From assembly GCA_964196195.1 (NCBI GenBank), contig CAXMSE010000042.1, positions 1 to 52,172 of the forward strand: DNA of 52,172 bases. The letters are read 5' to 3'. The DNA comes from OFTM10 sp964196195. GTDB taxonomy: Bacteria; Actinomycetota; Acidimicrobiia; Acidimicrobiales; Aldehydirespiratoraceae. The notes below the pieces were generated by a model that saw nothing but the letters and a program-made list of their open reading frames with translations, ran no database searches and was not told where the DNA came from. A program made the translations under genes and the position numbers. Of the stretch, positions 8,778 to 17,012 are shown piece after piece (position 1 is the first letter of the stretch; each line of letters opens with the position of its first letter).

Positions 8778-9083
8778 ATGGATGACAAACTGTTCGTGAC
8801 CGCAACTGCTCTGACGCTGCTCGTTCTCACCGGCGTGGGCTTCGTGGACGCCATTCGCGACGACAACACCGGCGCCGCAGTGCTGTTCGCCATCACTTTC
8901 GTGGGGATCGCCAGCCTCGCCCGCACCCGAGCCAAGCCGGGTGCCGTTTCCCTGCGCCGCGATCTCGCCTCATGGCTGGATCGGGCTTCATCGTCCACCG
9001 GCGAGACCCCCGATCAGCTCGCCAACCGCGCGGTGAGCCGCCTCCGAGCGGGGTTCAGCATCTCGGCCACCGAGGAAGCGTGA
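8778..9083 (+). CDS. Small membrane protein preceding the dikinase/PAP2 fusion
   Basis: This 101-aa protein has two hydrophobic segments (about 6-25 and 33-50) and a C-terminal soluble part rich in Arg and Ala (ASWLDRASSSTGETPDQLAN) that could form helices. Its stop overlaps the GTG start of the next gene (GTGA, 9080-9083), so the two are translationally coupled and probably work together. A TAGTTT hexamer (8764-8769) lies 8 nt before the ATG and may be its promoter -10. I recognise no family. A membrane partner or regulator of the fusion enzyme is only a guess from position. Confidence 0.75.
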   Translation: MDDKLFVTATALTLLVLTGVGFVDAIRDDNTGAAVLFAITFVGIASLARTRAKPGAVSLRRDLASWLDRASSSTGETPDQLANRAVSRLRAGFSISATEEA

Positions 9084-12000
9084 CCGCTCCACTCACGATC
9101 GAACTGAGCGGGGAGGGAATCGGCCCCCTGGTCGCAGGGGGTAAGGGCTCGGCTCTCGACCGACTCATCGGACTCGAGGTGAGGGTCCCGGCCACCGGAA
9201 TCATCACCACCGCGGCCTACCAGGCCTTCGAGGCCCTGCCCCAGATTTCCGAACTGGTCGCTGAGCTCCGCTCCTCAGAGGTGCCTGCACCCGCCGACCA
9301 CGAGTCACACCGAAAGCGGACCGACGAAGTCTTCTTGTCCGTGCCCCTCCCTGCCGAGGTGGCCGACGCCGTCGACCTACTCGCCGATGCGATCGCAGGG
9401 GGTGGCCTCGTGGCCGTTCGATCGTCGGCTACCGCCGAAGACCTCGCATCCGCCTCGTTCGCGGGCCAGTACGAGTCGTACCTCAACGTGGAGCACGATG
9501 GTGTCCACGATGCAGTGCGCCTGGTCTGGTCGTCGCTGTGGTATCCCGCACCCACCACCTACCGCCGTTTCCGCAGCATCGACGAATCCGACCTCACCAT
9601 GGCGGTGGTGGTGATGCGCATGCTCGATCCCAGCGAGGCGGGCGTGTTGTTCACCGTCGACCCGGCGGGTACCCCCAACTCGGTACGCCTCGAGGTGGTG
9701 GAGGGTCTCGGAGAGCAACTCGTTTCGGGCGAACTTACCCCCGAGGCCTATGTCATCGATCGAGACACCATGGTCGAGGAGTTCACCGCCATCTCGTCTC
9801 CCCTCGGTGAGCTGGCCAGTGAAGCCCTCCGACTCGAAGCCGCGCTCGATGCGCCTCAAGACATCGAGTTCGCGGTGCACGAGGGTGAGCTCTACCTCGT
9901 TCAGGCTCGCCCGATCACCACCACAGCCGACACGTCTCGCACCGACGACGGCTTCGACTTCTCCTGTGGCATCGACACCACCTACACCACAGCCGGGATC
10001 GCCGAGATGCTCCCCGGCGTGGTTTCGCCCCTCTCCTGGGGAGTCAACAGCTGGCTCGTCGAGAACGGCTTCCGCTACCTGTTCGATCTGCTCGGCGGTG
10101 GCGCCGATGTACTCACCCATGAGCACGCCCTGATCGGTCGCTTCCACGGCCGGGCCGCTCTCAACCTCGACGCCATGAGCGACGCCGCCGGATCGATTCC
10201 CGGCGGCTCCCCCGAAGAACTCGAGCAGCAATACTTCGGCGAGGCGCTCCCCTCCGAGGAGGTCAACCGGCGTTGCGACGATGCCATGGAGACCAGCGGT
10301 GGGAGCGGGGCCCGCCAGGGGCTACGGGTGCTCCGGGGGCGACGCAAAGCGGTGGAAGAATCGGAGATCGTCATCCAGGCCGTGGCCGGGGTGATCGACC
10401 AGGAACCCGACCTCTCCACGCTCGACGATGCCGCCCTGTTCGCCTACTGGAATCGCATGCTGCATCTGGCCCAGAGGGTGGTGGCGGTGGAGATCGCCGT
10501 CGCGGCCATGGCGGCCGCGGCCTACCGCAGCGTGGAGGTATTCCTGTCACGCCACATGGACAGTGCCGAGGCCAGCCTCGCCGTCCAACGCCTCACCGCC
10601 AGCGACTCGACCGACAAGCGATCACGCATCGCGTTGGCGCTCGACGGCGTGATCCAGCAGATCGTCACCGACACCGATCTTCGCGAGAACGCGGTCGAGG
10701 AGTGGGACGAAGCGCACCAGAAGTTCGCCGCCACAGACCGCGGCCGACACCTTCTCGAGGAGTTCTTCGCCTCGCTGCGCCGGGCCGGATCCACAGGAAT
10801 CTTCGCCGGGCCGACCTGGGACGAGGTTCCCCGTCTGGCCTGGATGACCGTCTACCAAGAGGTCGAGCGACCGAGCGACAGCGACGGTGCAACGAGTCGC
10901 CAAGCCGAGCAGGTAGAGCTCGAACGCATCCTCGTCTCCAACCCGAAATGGAAGTGGGCTCGATTCGTCACCGGCCAGCTGGTCGACGTGCGCCGCAAGT
11001 TCCTCCGTCGCGAGGCAGCCGATGCCGCCGAGTTCCTCCAACGCCGCGAGCACACGAAAGCCGCCGTACTCATCCTCGGTGGGGTCGTCCGACGGGCCCA
11101 CATCGAGATCGGGCGGAGGCTGATGGCCCAGGGTCGACTGGAGACGATCGACGACATCGAGATGCTCGGTGTCGGGGAGATGGGAATGCTCACCGGTGGT
11201 CCCGGACCCACCCTCGAAACCATCGCCGTGCGCCGACGCCGCAACACCGAGGCCGACCAGGTGGGGGCACTCCCGCTGGTCTGGACCGGCCATCCTCCCG
11301 AAGCCTCCACCGAGGTGCCCGTCGGTGAGCGTTTCGAGGGGTGGAGCGCGAGCCCAGGCCGTTACCACGGACCCGCCCGCGTGGTCACCTCCCCCGCCAC
11401 CAGCCAACTCCGCAGGGGTGAAGTGCTGGTGGCCACCACTACCGATGCCTCATGGGCACCGCTGTTCATGGCCGCGGGTGCGGTTGTGGTGGAACAGGGC
11501 GGGCCCCTGTCGCATGCCGCGATCGTGGCACGCGAACTCGGAATGCCGGCGGTGGCCAACGTGCCGGGACTCATCGCCCGCCTCGAAGCGGAGGATGGTC
11601 AATTCCAGGTGAGCGTCGACGGCACCAAGGGGGTGGTCACGATCCACCTCGACGAGCTCGACGGCGAAGCAGGTGCTGCGATCGGCTTCGCCCCCCGCCG
11701 TCTGCCCTCCCAGGAATGGGACGAGACAGGCGCGCCGATGAACGTGTTCGTGGCCGGACTGATGGGCGCGGGAGCCCTCATGTCGGTCCTGGTCGGGCTC
11801 ACCGAATCGATCAGCAGCACCCGCGGACGCGAACGCCTCCGCCGTCATGCCCATCCCGTTGCCGCCTTGATGGCCGAGGGAGCGGTAAACGGTTACGAGG
11901 TCGCGGCCGCCGGCCCCGTCGGTCTGAAGTCCCGGCGCCGCTACGCGATCACCGCCATTTCGGCGCTCAGCTTCGGCAGCCTCCTCGCGATCAGCGCGTC

Positions 12001-12832
12001 GAACTCCTACTTCTCCGAGAACGGCTCGGTTGCGGGCTGGGGCTTGAGTCTGAGTGGGGCGGCCACGATCTTGTTCATCGCCGGCGTCACCGGGGTAGCG
12101 GTGGTCCGTTGGCCGGATGTTCCCCCTGTCGTCCGCCGCTTGGCGCCGGGCCGCCCGGCTCGGGCGAGCACGATCTGGGGGTCCATCGCACCACCGGCTC
12201 GTTTGGCCGTGATCATCATCACGGCGCTCGTATTTCTCGGCGGGCTGGTGGTCGTGTTCGCCGAGAGTTGGCTCCTGGAGATCGACGAGCGACTCTATTT
12301 CGACTGGCTGGAAGCGGGCAACGACGTCGACCGTTGGGGCCCACAGTGGCTGAACTCCCTCGGCCAACCCCTTCCCGCCATCCTGATCGCGGTCGGCGTT
12401 TCACTCCTCACCCTGAGGTGCCGGATCGTGTCCATCGCCTACCCCCTCGCCATCGTGGCGGGTGGTCTCGCCAACGTGGTCCTCAGCTGGTCTACTCATC
12501 GGCTCCGCCCCCCGCTCAGCGCTCACGCCGGCGAGTTCACGTCGTATCCGGGTGGCCATTCGATCCAGCTTCCCTTGCTGCTGCTGATCCTGCCCCTCGT
12601 CGTGCACGTGATCACCGGGAGCACAATCGTCCGAAACATCACGGCGGTTGGGGCCTTGAGCGTTTGGGGCCTCGCGTGGGCCGACACGGTCCGCACCGGG
12701 GGGCACTGGCCCATCGATCAGTTGGCCGGGTTTCTGATCGCCATCGCACTCTTGATCGTCGTCTATAGCGTGGCCCGCGATGCCACCCAGCATGAGGGCT
12801 GCAGCGACTGCACCATGAACGCCGAAACCTGA
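9080..12832 (+). CDS. Rph/PEP-synthase-like phosphohistidine dikinase fused to a PAP2 membrane phosphatase
   Basis: This 1250-aa protein has two enzymatic halves. Residues 10-285 form the ATP-binding domain of PEP synthase, PPDK and rifampin phosphotransferase (VAVRSSATAEDLASASFAGQ at 111-130, VLFTVDP, and LYLVQARPIT at its end). Residues 300-740 are a variable middle domain with PGVVSPLSW. Residues 755-850 are the swivelling phosphohistidine domain, with GGPLSHAAIVAREL and catalytic His812. The PEP-binding barrel of true PEP synthase is absent, so the layout is Rph-like. From 885 the chain crosses the membrane about nine times and ends in a PAP2 domain: HRLRPP (1140), YPGGHS with His1160, and GGHWPID with His1209 and Asp1213. 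The usual Lys and Ser-Arg of PAP2 motifs 1 and 3 are not conserved. The GTG at 9080 is set by the GTGA overlap with the previous gene. The substrate is unknown. Confidence 0.88.
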   Translation: MTAPLTIELSGEGIGPLVAGGKGSALDRLIGLEVRVPATGIITTAAYQAFEALPQISELVAELRSSEVPAPADHESHRKRTDEVFLSVPLPAEVADAVDLLADAIAGGGLVAVRSSATAEDLASASFAGQYESYLNVEHDGVHDAVRLVWSSLWYPAPTTYRRFRSIDESDLTMAVVVMRMLDPSEAGVLFTVDPAGTPNSVRLEVVEGLGEQLVSGELTPEAYVIDRDTMVEEFTAISSPLGELASEALRLEAALDAPQDIEFAVHEGELYLVQARPITTTADTSRTDDGFDFSCGIDTTYTTAGIAEMLPGVVSPLSWGVNSWLVENGFRYLFDLLGGGADVLTHEHALIGRFHGRAALNLDAMSDAAGSIPGGSPEELEQQYFGEALPSEEVNRRCDDAMETSGGSGARQGLRVLRGRRKAVEESEIVIQAVAGVIDQEPDLSTLDDAALFAYWNRMLHLAQRVVAVEIAVAAMAAAAYRSVEVFLSRHMDSAEASLAVQRLTASDSTDKRSRIALALDGVIQQIVTDTDLRENAVEEWDEAHQKFAATDRGRHLLEEFFASLRRAGSTGIFAGPTWDEVPRLAWMTVYQEVERPSDSDGATSRQAEQVELERILVSNPKWKWARFVTGQLVDVRRKFLRREAADAAEFLQRREHTKAAVLILGGVVRRAHIEIGRRLMAQGRLETIDDIEMLGVGEMGMLTGGPGPTLETIAVRRRRNTEADQVGALPLVWTGHPPEASTEVPVGERFEGWSASPGRYHGPARVVTSPATSQLRRGEVLVATTTDASWAPLFMAAGAVVVEQGGPLSHAAIVARELGMPAVANVPGLIARLEAEDGQFQVSVDGTKGVVTIHLDELDGEAGAAIGFAPRRLPSQEWDETGAPMNVFVAGLMGAGALMSVLVGLTESISSTRGRERLRRHAHPVAALMAEGAVNGYEVAAAGPVGLKSRRRYAITAISALSFGSLLAISASNSYFSENGSVAGWGLSLSGAATILFIAGVTGVAVVRWPDVPPVVRRLAPGRPARASTIWGSIAPPARLAVIIITALVFLGGLVVVFAESWLLEIDERLYFDWLEAGNDVDRWGPQWLNSLGQPLPAILIAVGVSLLTLRCRIVSIAYPLAIVAGGLANVVLSWSTHRLRPPLSAHAGEFTSYPGGHSIQLPLLLLILPLVVHVITGSTIVRNITAVGALSVWGLAWADTVRTGGHWPIDQLAGFLIAIALLIVVYSVARDATQHEGCSDCTMNAET

Positions 12833-12850
12833 GTCGCAGGCTGCCTCCAG

Positions 12851-14557
12851 ATGGCTGACGCCCCCCTTCTCGGATTGAGCCGACCCGTCTGTCGCCTGCT
12901 GCACCGGCTGGCCGTTGGGTGGGCCCTCGTCGCTATCGCGGCCCTCGCCCTCGCGGGCCCCCTGGACCTACTTTCTCATCGTCCCGGTGGTGCTGCGTTC
13001 GAGATTGCAGAGCGGCCCGTGTTCATGGCCCTGTTCGCGGTTGGTGTGATTGTCGCTTTGAGATGGCAGATCCTCGGGGGTGCCATCTCAGGGTTCACCG
13101 CAGCGGCGCTCGTCGTCTTCGCCGATCAGCAACTCAAGCCGGCGTCGGCCATCATCGTCGTCGCCGGATTTGCCGTCCCCGCCTTGCTGTGGATCGTTAT
13201 CGATCTCAACGACCAGCGCCCTCGCAAGGCGATCGTCGGGCTCGTGATCGTCACTGCGGCGATCCTCTCCGGAGCCGTGATTGCCGAGCAGCTATACGAC
13301 GACATCTTCGGGCCTACCCATCCCGAATCGTCCACACCAGAACTCGAGGAGTCCGCCCTCGACTGGATCTGGTCCGGAGGTGTCAGTCAACACTCGTTCT
13401 CGGTCACGGCCAAACTCGATGATCCGGCGGACTCGATCCGATTGGCGGTGAGCGAAAACGCCGACTTCGACGACATCAAACTCGGTGAAGCGCTGACGGC
13501 AGACGACCACGGACTCGTCAGACTCCACGCCGAGGGGCTTGCGGCCGGCCGGCGCTACTACTACGCCGTCGAGATCGACGGTTCACTCGATCGCACTCGC
13601 ACCGGCCGGGTACGTACCTTTCCGGTGGGCCCGAACTCGTTCGAGATAGCGATCGGATCAGACGCTCGCGTCGGCTCCAACGGCGCCGTCTTCGACGCGA
13701 TTCGCGACATCGATCCCCTGCTCTACGTGATCCCCGGTGATCTCCACTACGGCGATGTGGGCGATCCCGAGCGCGGCCTGTTCGAGGATGTGTTCGACCT
13801 CACCCTCCAGCAGCCCGCCCAAGCTGCCCTCTACGCGTCGGTCCCGGTGGCCTACGTGTGGGACGACCACGATTTCGCCGGAGACGGGTCGGGCCCCTCC
13901 ACCCCAAGCGCACCGGTGGCGCAGGAGACCTTCCGTCGTTATGTGCCTCACTACCCTCTGGCCGGCGACGAGTCGGCCATCTACCAGTCGTTCTCGATCG
14001 GACGGGTCCACTTCATTCTCACCGACGGACGATCGGCGCGAAGCGACGTCACCAAGCCCGACGACTCCCTCAAGACGATGCTCGGTGAGGAGCAGAAAGC
14101 GTGGTTCTTCGAGGAGCTGCTCGATACCCGCGACCAATATCCACTGATCGTCTGGGTCAATCCCCTGCCCTGGATCTCAGAGCAGACACCAGGAGCCGAC
14201 GACTGGGGCGGTTACACCACCGAGCGACAAGAGATCGCCGACTTCGTAGCCGACAACAACATCGACGGGCTCATGATGATCAGCGGTGATGCCCACATGG
14301 TGGCCATCGACGATGGATCCAACAGCGATTTCAGCACCAAAGGTGGCGCCGCGTTTCCAGTCATCCACGCCGCTGCTCTCGATCGACCCGGCTCCATCAA
14401 GGGCGGCCCCTACAGTCACGGCACCGTGCCTGGGGGCGGGCATTTCGGTGTGCTCGCGGTCGATGACAACGGAGGCGACACCATCACTGTCCGCCTGTCG
14501 GGGCGGACTTGGCAAGGTGAGGTGTTGATGAGCCACGAGTTCCAGGTCGAGTCCTGA
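12851..14557 (+). CDS. PhoD-like metallophosphatase with N-terminal membrane domain
   Basis: This is a 568-aa protein. Residues 1-150 carry four or five hydrophobic segments. A short beta domain (about 165-260) follows, then a PhoD-type calcineurin-like catalytic domain. Metal-binding motifs are GDLHYGD (296-302), WDDHD (337-341) and GDAHM (479-483), typical of alkaline phosphatase D phosphodiesterases or phosphomonoesterases. The catalytic part should face the cell exterior, anchored by the membrane domain. It begins 18 bp after the dikinase/PAP2 gene on the same strand, linking two membrane phosphatases. Secreted PhoD enzymes normally use a Tat signal, so the polytopic N-terminus is unusual. 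Confidence 0.9.
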   Translation: MADAPLLGLSRPVCRLLHRLAVGWALVAIAALALAGPLDLLSHRPGGAAFEIAERPVFMALFAVGVIVALRWQILGGAISGFTAAALVVFADQQLKPASAIIVVAGFAVPALLWIVIDLNDQRPRKAIVGLVIVTAAILSGAVIAEQLYDDIFGPTHPESSTPELEESALDWIWSGGVSQHSFSVTAKLDDPADSIRLAVSENADFDDIKLGEALTADDHGLVRLHAEGLAAGRRYYYAVEIDGSLDRTRTGRVRTFPVGPNSFEIAIGSDARVGSNGAVFDAIRDIDPLLYVIPGDLHYGDVGDPERGLFEDVFDLTLQQPAQAALYASVPVAYVWDDHDFAGDGSGPSTPSAPVAQETFRRYVPHYPLAGDESAIYQSFSIGRVHFILTDGRSARSDVTKPDDSLKTMLGEEQKAWFFEELLDTRDQYPLIVWVNPLPWISEQTPGADDWGGYTTERQEIADFVADNNIDGLMMISGDAHMVAIDDGSNSDFSTKGGAAFPVIHAAALDRPGSIKGGPYSHGTVPGGGHFGVLAVDDNGGDTITVRLSGRTWQGEVLMSHEFQVES

Positions 14558-14577
14558 AGCCCGTTACGACCACAGCC

Positions 14578-15756
14578 CTATTGCCAGTGCTGGCTCAGTT
14601 GCTGGGTAGCCAGCGCCACCCAGTAGTCGATACCCGTGGTCAGGATCTTGTCGTTGAAGTCGTAGTGCGGGTTGTGAAGAGACTCGTTGTGAGCGGAGCC
14701 GTCGGCCTCGTCGCCATTGCCGATCAGGGCATAACAACCGGGCTTGACCACGAGCATCCGCGAGAAGTCCTCCGATGCCGGAATAGGCGGCGCGGAGCCA
14801 TCGACTCGAGCCACACCCACCACCGCACAGGCCGCGTCAACCGTGGCCCTGGTCTCCGCCTCGGTGTTGTTGAGGACTATGGCCGCCTCGGCGTAGGAAA
14901 GTGAGCACTCGGCCCCATGCGCAGCCCCTATGCCGGAGACGAGTTCACCCATCCGCCGTTCGATCACGCGGCCGACGTCGTCGGTGAAGCCGCGGCAATC
15001 GCCGCGAATGGTGACTGTCGAAGCGATCACGTTGCGAGCACCGTCGGACTCGAATTCGGTGACGGACACGACCGCCAAATCGAGGGGACCGAGTGAGCGG
15101 GACACGATGGTTTGGAGGGCGATGACGATCTCCGCACCGACGACTAACGCATCGACCGTGCGCTCGGGCATGGAGGCGTGGCCGCCACGGCCTCGAACGA
15201 CGATCTCGAAGCTGTATTCGAAGGCCATCATCGGGCCCGACCTCACCGCGAAGTTGCCCGCCGGGATGCCCGGCATGTTGTGCAGGCCGTAGACGGCATC
15301 CATCGGGAAACGATCGAAGAGGCCGTCGTCGATCATGGCTTGAGCTCCGTGGCCCGCTTCCTCGCAGGGCTGAAAGATGAAATGAACCACACCGTCGAAG
15401 TCGGGCTCGGCGGCGAGACGATGAGCTGCTCCGAGCAGCATCGCGGTGTGACCGTCGTGGCCACAGCCGTGAAATACTTCGGGGCACTCCGAGCGGTACG
15501 GCGGAGTACCGAGCTCCTGGATCCCGATCGCGTCCATGTCGGCCCGCAGGCCCACCGCTCGCGATGATTCGCCGGCGCGGAGCGAACCAACCACACCGGT
15601 GCCGCCCACTCCCACCGTCACATCGATCCCGATGCCGGTGAGCGCATCGGCCACCAGCTGGGCGGTGCTGTCCTCCTGAAAGCCCAGCTCGGGATGACGG
15701 TGAAGTTGGTGGCGCCACACCGTCGCGGCCTCCACGATGTCGTATTCAGATCGCAT
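14578..15756 (-). CDS. M20-family amidohydrolase (hippurate hydrolase/IAA-amino acid hydrolase type)
   Basis: This is a 392-aa zinc-dependent N-acyl amino acid amidohydrolase of the M20D type. Visible motifs are WRHQLHRHPELGFQE near the N-terminus, LRADMDAIGI, FHGCGHDGHTAMLLGAA, the catalytic pair in QPCEEAGHGA, LHNMPGIPAG and a C-terminal SEDF. These cover the usual metal ligands and general base. The ATG at 15756 is preferred over longer in-frame starts because a TATCGT -10 sits exactly 6 nt upstream, so the mRNA is probably leaderless. It is divergent from lspA with only 22 bp between start codons. The natural substrate cannot be fixed from sequence. Confidence 0.93.
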   Translation of the reverse strand: MRSEYDIVEAATVWRHQLHRHPELGFQEDSTAQLVADALTGIGIDVTVGVGGTGVVGSLRAGESSRAVGLRADMDAIGIQELGTPPYRSECPEVFHGCGHDGHTAMLLGAAHRLAAEPDFDGVVHFIFQPCEEAGHGAQAMIDDGLFDRFPMDAVYGLHNMPGIPAGNFAVRSGPMMAFEYSFEIVVRGRGGHASMPERTVDALVVGAEIVIALQTIVSRSLGPLDLAVVSVTEFESDGARNVIASTVTIRGDCRGFTDDVGRVIERRMGELVSGIGAAHGAECSLSYAEAAIVLNNTEAETRATVDAACAVVGVARVDGSAPPIPASEDFSRMLVVKPGCYALIGNGDEADGSAHNESLHNPHYDFNDKILTTGIDYWVALATQQLSQHWQ

Positions 15757-15778
15757 GCGACAACGATACTGTTGCCCG
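15757..15778. promoter_or_regulatory. Back-to-back overlapping promoters for the M20 gene and lspA
   Basis: The 22 bp between the two start codons holds two -10 hexamers on opposite strands that share two base pairs. TATCGT on the minus strand (15768-15763) serves the M20 gene, and TACTGT on the plus strand (15767-15772) serves lspA. Each lies exactly 6 nt from its start codon. The -35 region of each promoter must therefore lie inside the other gene. Confidence 0.7.
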
Positions 15779-16270
15779 GTGGATCGACCCAGACAATTGA
15801 GAATCGTCGGCCTGATCGTGGCGGTCACCGTCGCGCTCGATCAGCTCAGCAAGTGGTGGGCCGAGACCGCACTGGACGACGGAAACACCATCGGTGTGCT
15901 CCCCACCGTCGAGTTCGACCTCACCCACAACAGCGGCTTCTCGTTCAGTGCCGGGTCGGGCAACGGCGAATGGATCGGTCTGCTGGTCACCATCCTCGTC
16001 GGCTTTCTCATCTGGCAGATCTGGAAGGCCACCGACGCCGGCCGAGCCCTTATCATGGCGCTGATCTTGGGTGGGGCGATCGGCAACCTCATCGACAGGG
16101 TCTTTCGGGCCGATGATGGGCCCCTCTCCGGCAGGGTTGTCGACTTCATAGACGTGAGCTGGTACGCCGTCTTCAATATTGCCGACATCTTCGTGGTGTG
16201 CGGCAGTGTCGCCTTCGTGATCTACGAGCTGCGCTCGGCGCGCTCGGAGAGAGAGTCCGTCGCATCGTGA
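15779..16270 (+). CDS. lspA: Prolipoprotein signal peptidase (signal peptidase II)
   Basis: This 163-aa membrane aspartic protease removes the signal peptide of lipoproteins after diacylglyceryl modification of the lipobox Cys. The family motifs are in order: DQLSKW near residue 21, TH-NSGFSF (49-57), GGAIGNLIDR (98-107), then VVDF (catalytic Asp122) and FNIAD (catalytic Asp136). Four transmembrane segments and total length match LspA. The GTG at 15779 is chosen because TACTGT lies 6 nt upstream and the protein then begins just before the first membrane helix. The several lipoproteins in this window (3910, 17811, 20696, 28573, 38162) are expected substrates. Confidence 0.96.
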   Translation: MDRPRQLRIVGLIVAVTVALDQLSKWWAETALDDGNTIGVLPTVEFDLTHNSGFSFSAGSGNGEWIGLLVTILVGFLIWQIWKATDAGRALIMALILGGAIGNLIDRVFRADDGPLSGRVVDFIDVSWYAVFNIADIFVVCGSVAFVIYELRSARSERESVAS

Positions 16271-16293
16271 AGCTCCGACGATGATCGATGCGG

Positions 16294-16461
16294 TCATCGA
16301 GGGGAGGAGTCAGGCTTCGATCGCGGCGCGAAGTATCTCCTCGTTGTCTGGTCGGCCGGGAGCAGGGTCTCGATACGCAGCTCCTCGAGCGTGATATCGA
16401 AGGGCGCCCCGACGGTGGCGATGATCGAGATTCCTGGCCGCTCAGATGTGGTTGCGCTCAA
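16294..16461 (-). pseudogene. Possible gene remnant with a frameshift, divergent from tadA
   Basis: The 228 bp between lspA and tadA contain, on the minus strand, a stretch with coding-like G/C third positions reading ERPGISIIATVGAPFDITL followed by EELRIETLLPA. Around 16351-16370 the sense continues better in another frame, GRPDNEEILRAAIEA, ending at TGA (16310-16312). This looks like the tail of a small protein broken by a frameshift, or a sequencing error. No convincing start codon or promoter is seen. I do not recognise the family. Confidence 0.3.
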
Positions 16462-16498
16462 AACTCGTTGGCTCTCGCAGGGCCGCTATCGTCGCAGC

Positions 16499-16960
16499 GT
16501 GACCGACCAGCCCACCGACGACACCCTGATGGGTCTCGCCATCGACGAGGCTCACGCCGCCCCCCGCCACGGCGATGTCCCGGTGGGGGCGCTGGTGGTG
16601 GTCGACGGCCGGGTGATCGCTAGTCGCCACAACGAACGAGAGTTGTCGGGCGACCCCACCGCCCATGCGGAGCTGCTCGCCGTACGCGATGCCGCCAGCT
16701 CCCTCGGGTCATGGCGTCTCGAAGGGGCAACCGTGGTGGTCACGCTCGAGCCGTGCCCGATGTGCGCCGGCGCCCTCCAGCAGGCACGGGTGGCTCGGGT
16801 GGTCTACGGCGCCGCCGACATGAAGGCCGGTGCGTGCGGATCGCTCTACAACCTCGGTGCCGACCCTCGGCTCAATCACGAGTTCGAGGTGCAACACGGT
16901 GTTCGGGCCGAGGAGTGCGCCACCCTGCTGAGCGAATTCTTCGCCGACCGCCGAGTCTGA
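16499..16960 (+). CDS. tadA: tRNA-specific adenosine deaminase
   Basis: This 153-aa zinc deaminase converts A34 of tRNA-Arg(ACG) to inosine so that it can read three CGN codons. The catalytic motif HAE (in AHAELLAV) and the zinc motif PCPMCAGAL are present, as are VPVGALVV and SLYNLGADPRLNHEFEV, typical of TadA. The GTG at 16499 is chosen: a TATCGT -10 ends exactly 7 bases before it, giving a leaderless mRNA, and the protein then has the usual length. Its expected substrate, tRNA-Arg(ACG), is encoded at 51152-51225. Confidence 0.96.
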   Translation: MTDQPTDDTLMGLAIDEAHAAPRHGDVPVGALVVVDGRVIASRHNERELSGDPTAHAELLAVRDAASSLGSWRLEGATVVVTLEPCPMCAGALQQARVARVVYGAADMKAGACGSLYNLGADPRLNHEFEVQHGVRAEECATLLSEFFADRRV

Positions 16961-16976
16961 CCGGTCCGGGGCTCCC

Positions 16977-17012
16977 TTGACAGGTAAGTGGTTACTTACC
17001 TATTGTTGAGCC
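16977..17012 (+). promoter_or_regulatory. Promoter with embedded palindromic operator for the ArsR-SRPBCC gene
   Basis: A consensus -35 TTGACA (16977-16982) and -10 TATTGT (17001-17006) are separated by 18 bp. The spacer is filled by a perfect inverted repeat AGGTAAGT-GGTT-ACTTACCT (16982-17001), which reaches the edges of both hexamers. The GTG start at 17013 falls on the predicted +1. Binding of a dimeric ArsR-type protein here would block RNA polymerase, so autorepression is likely. Confidence 0.85.
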
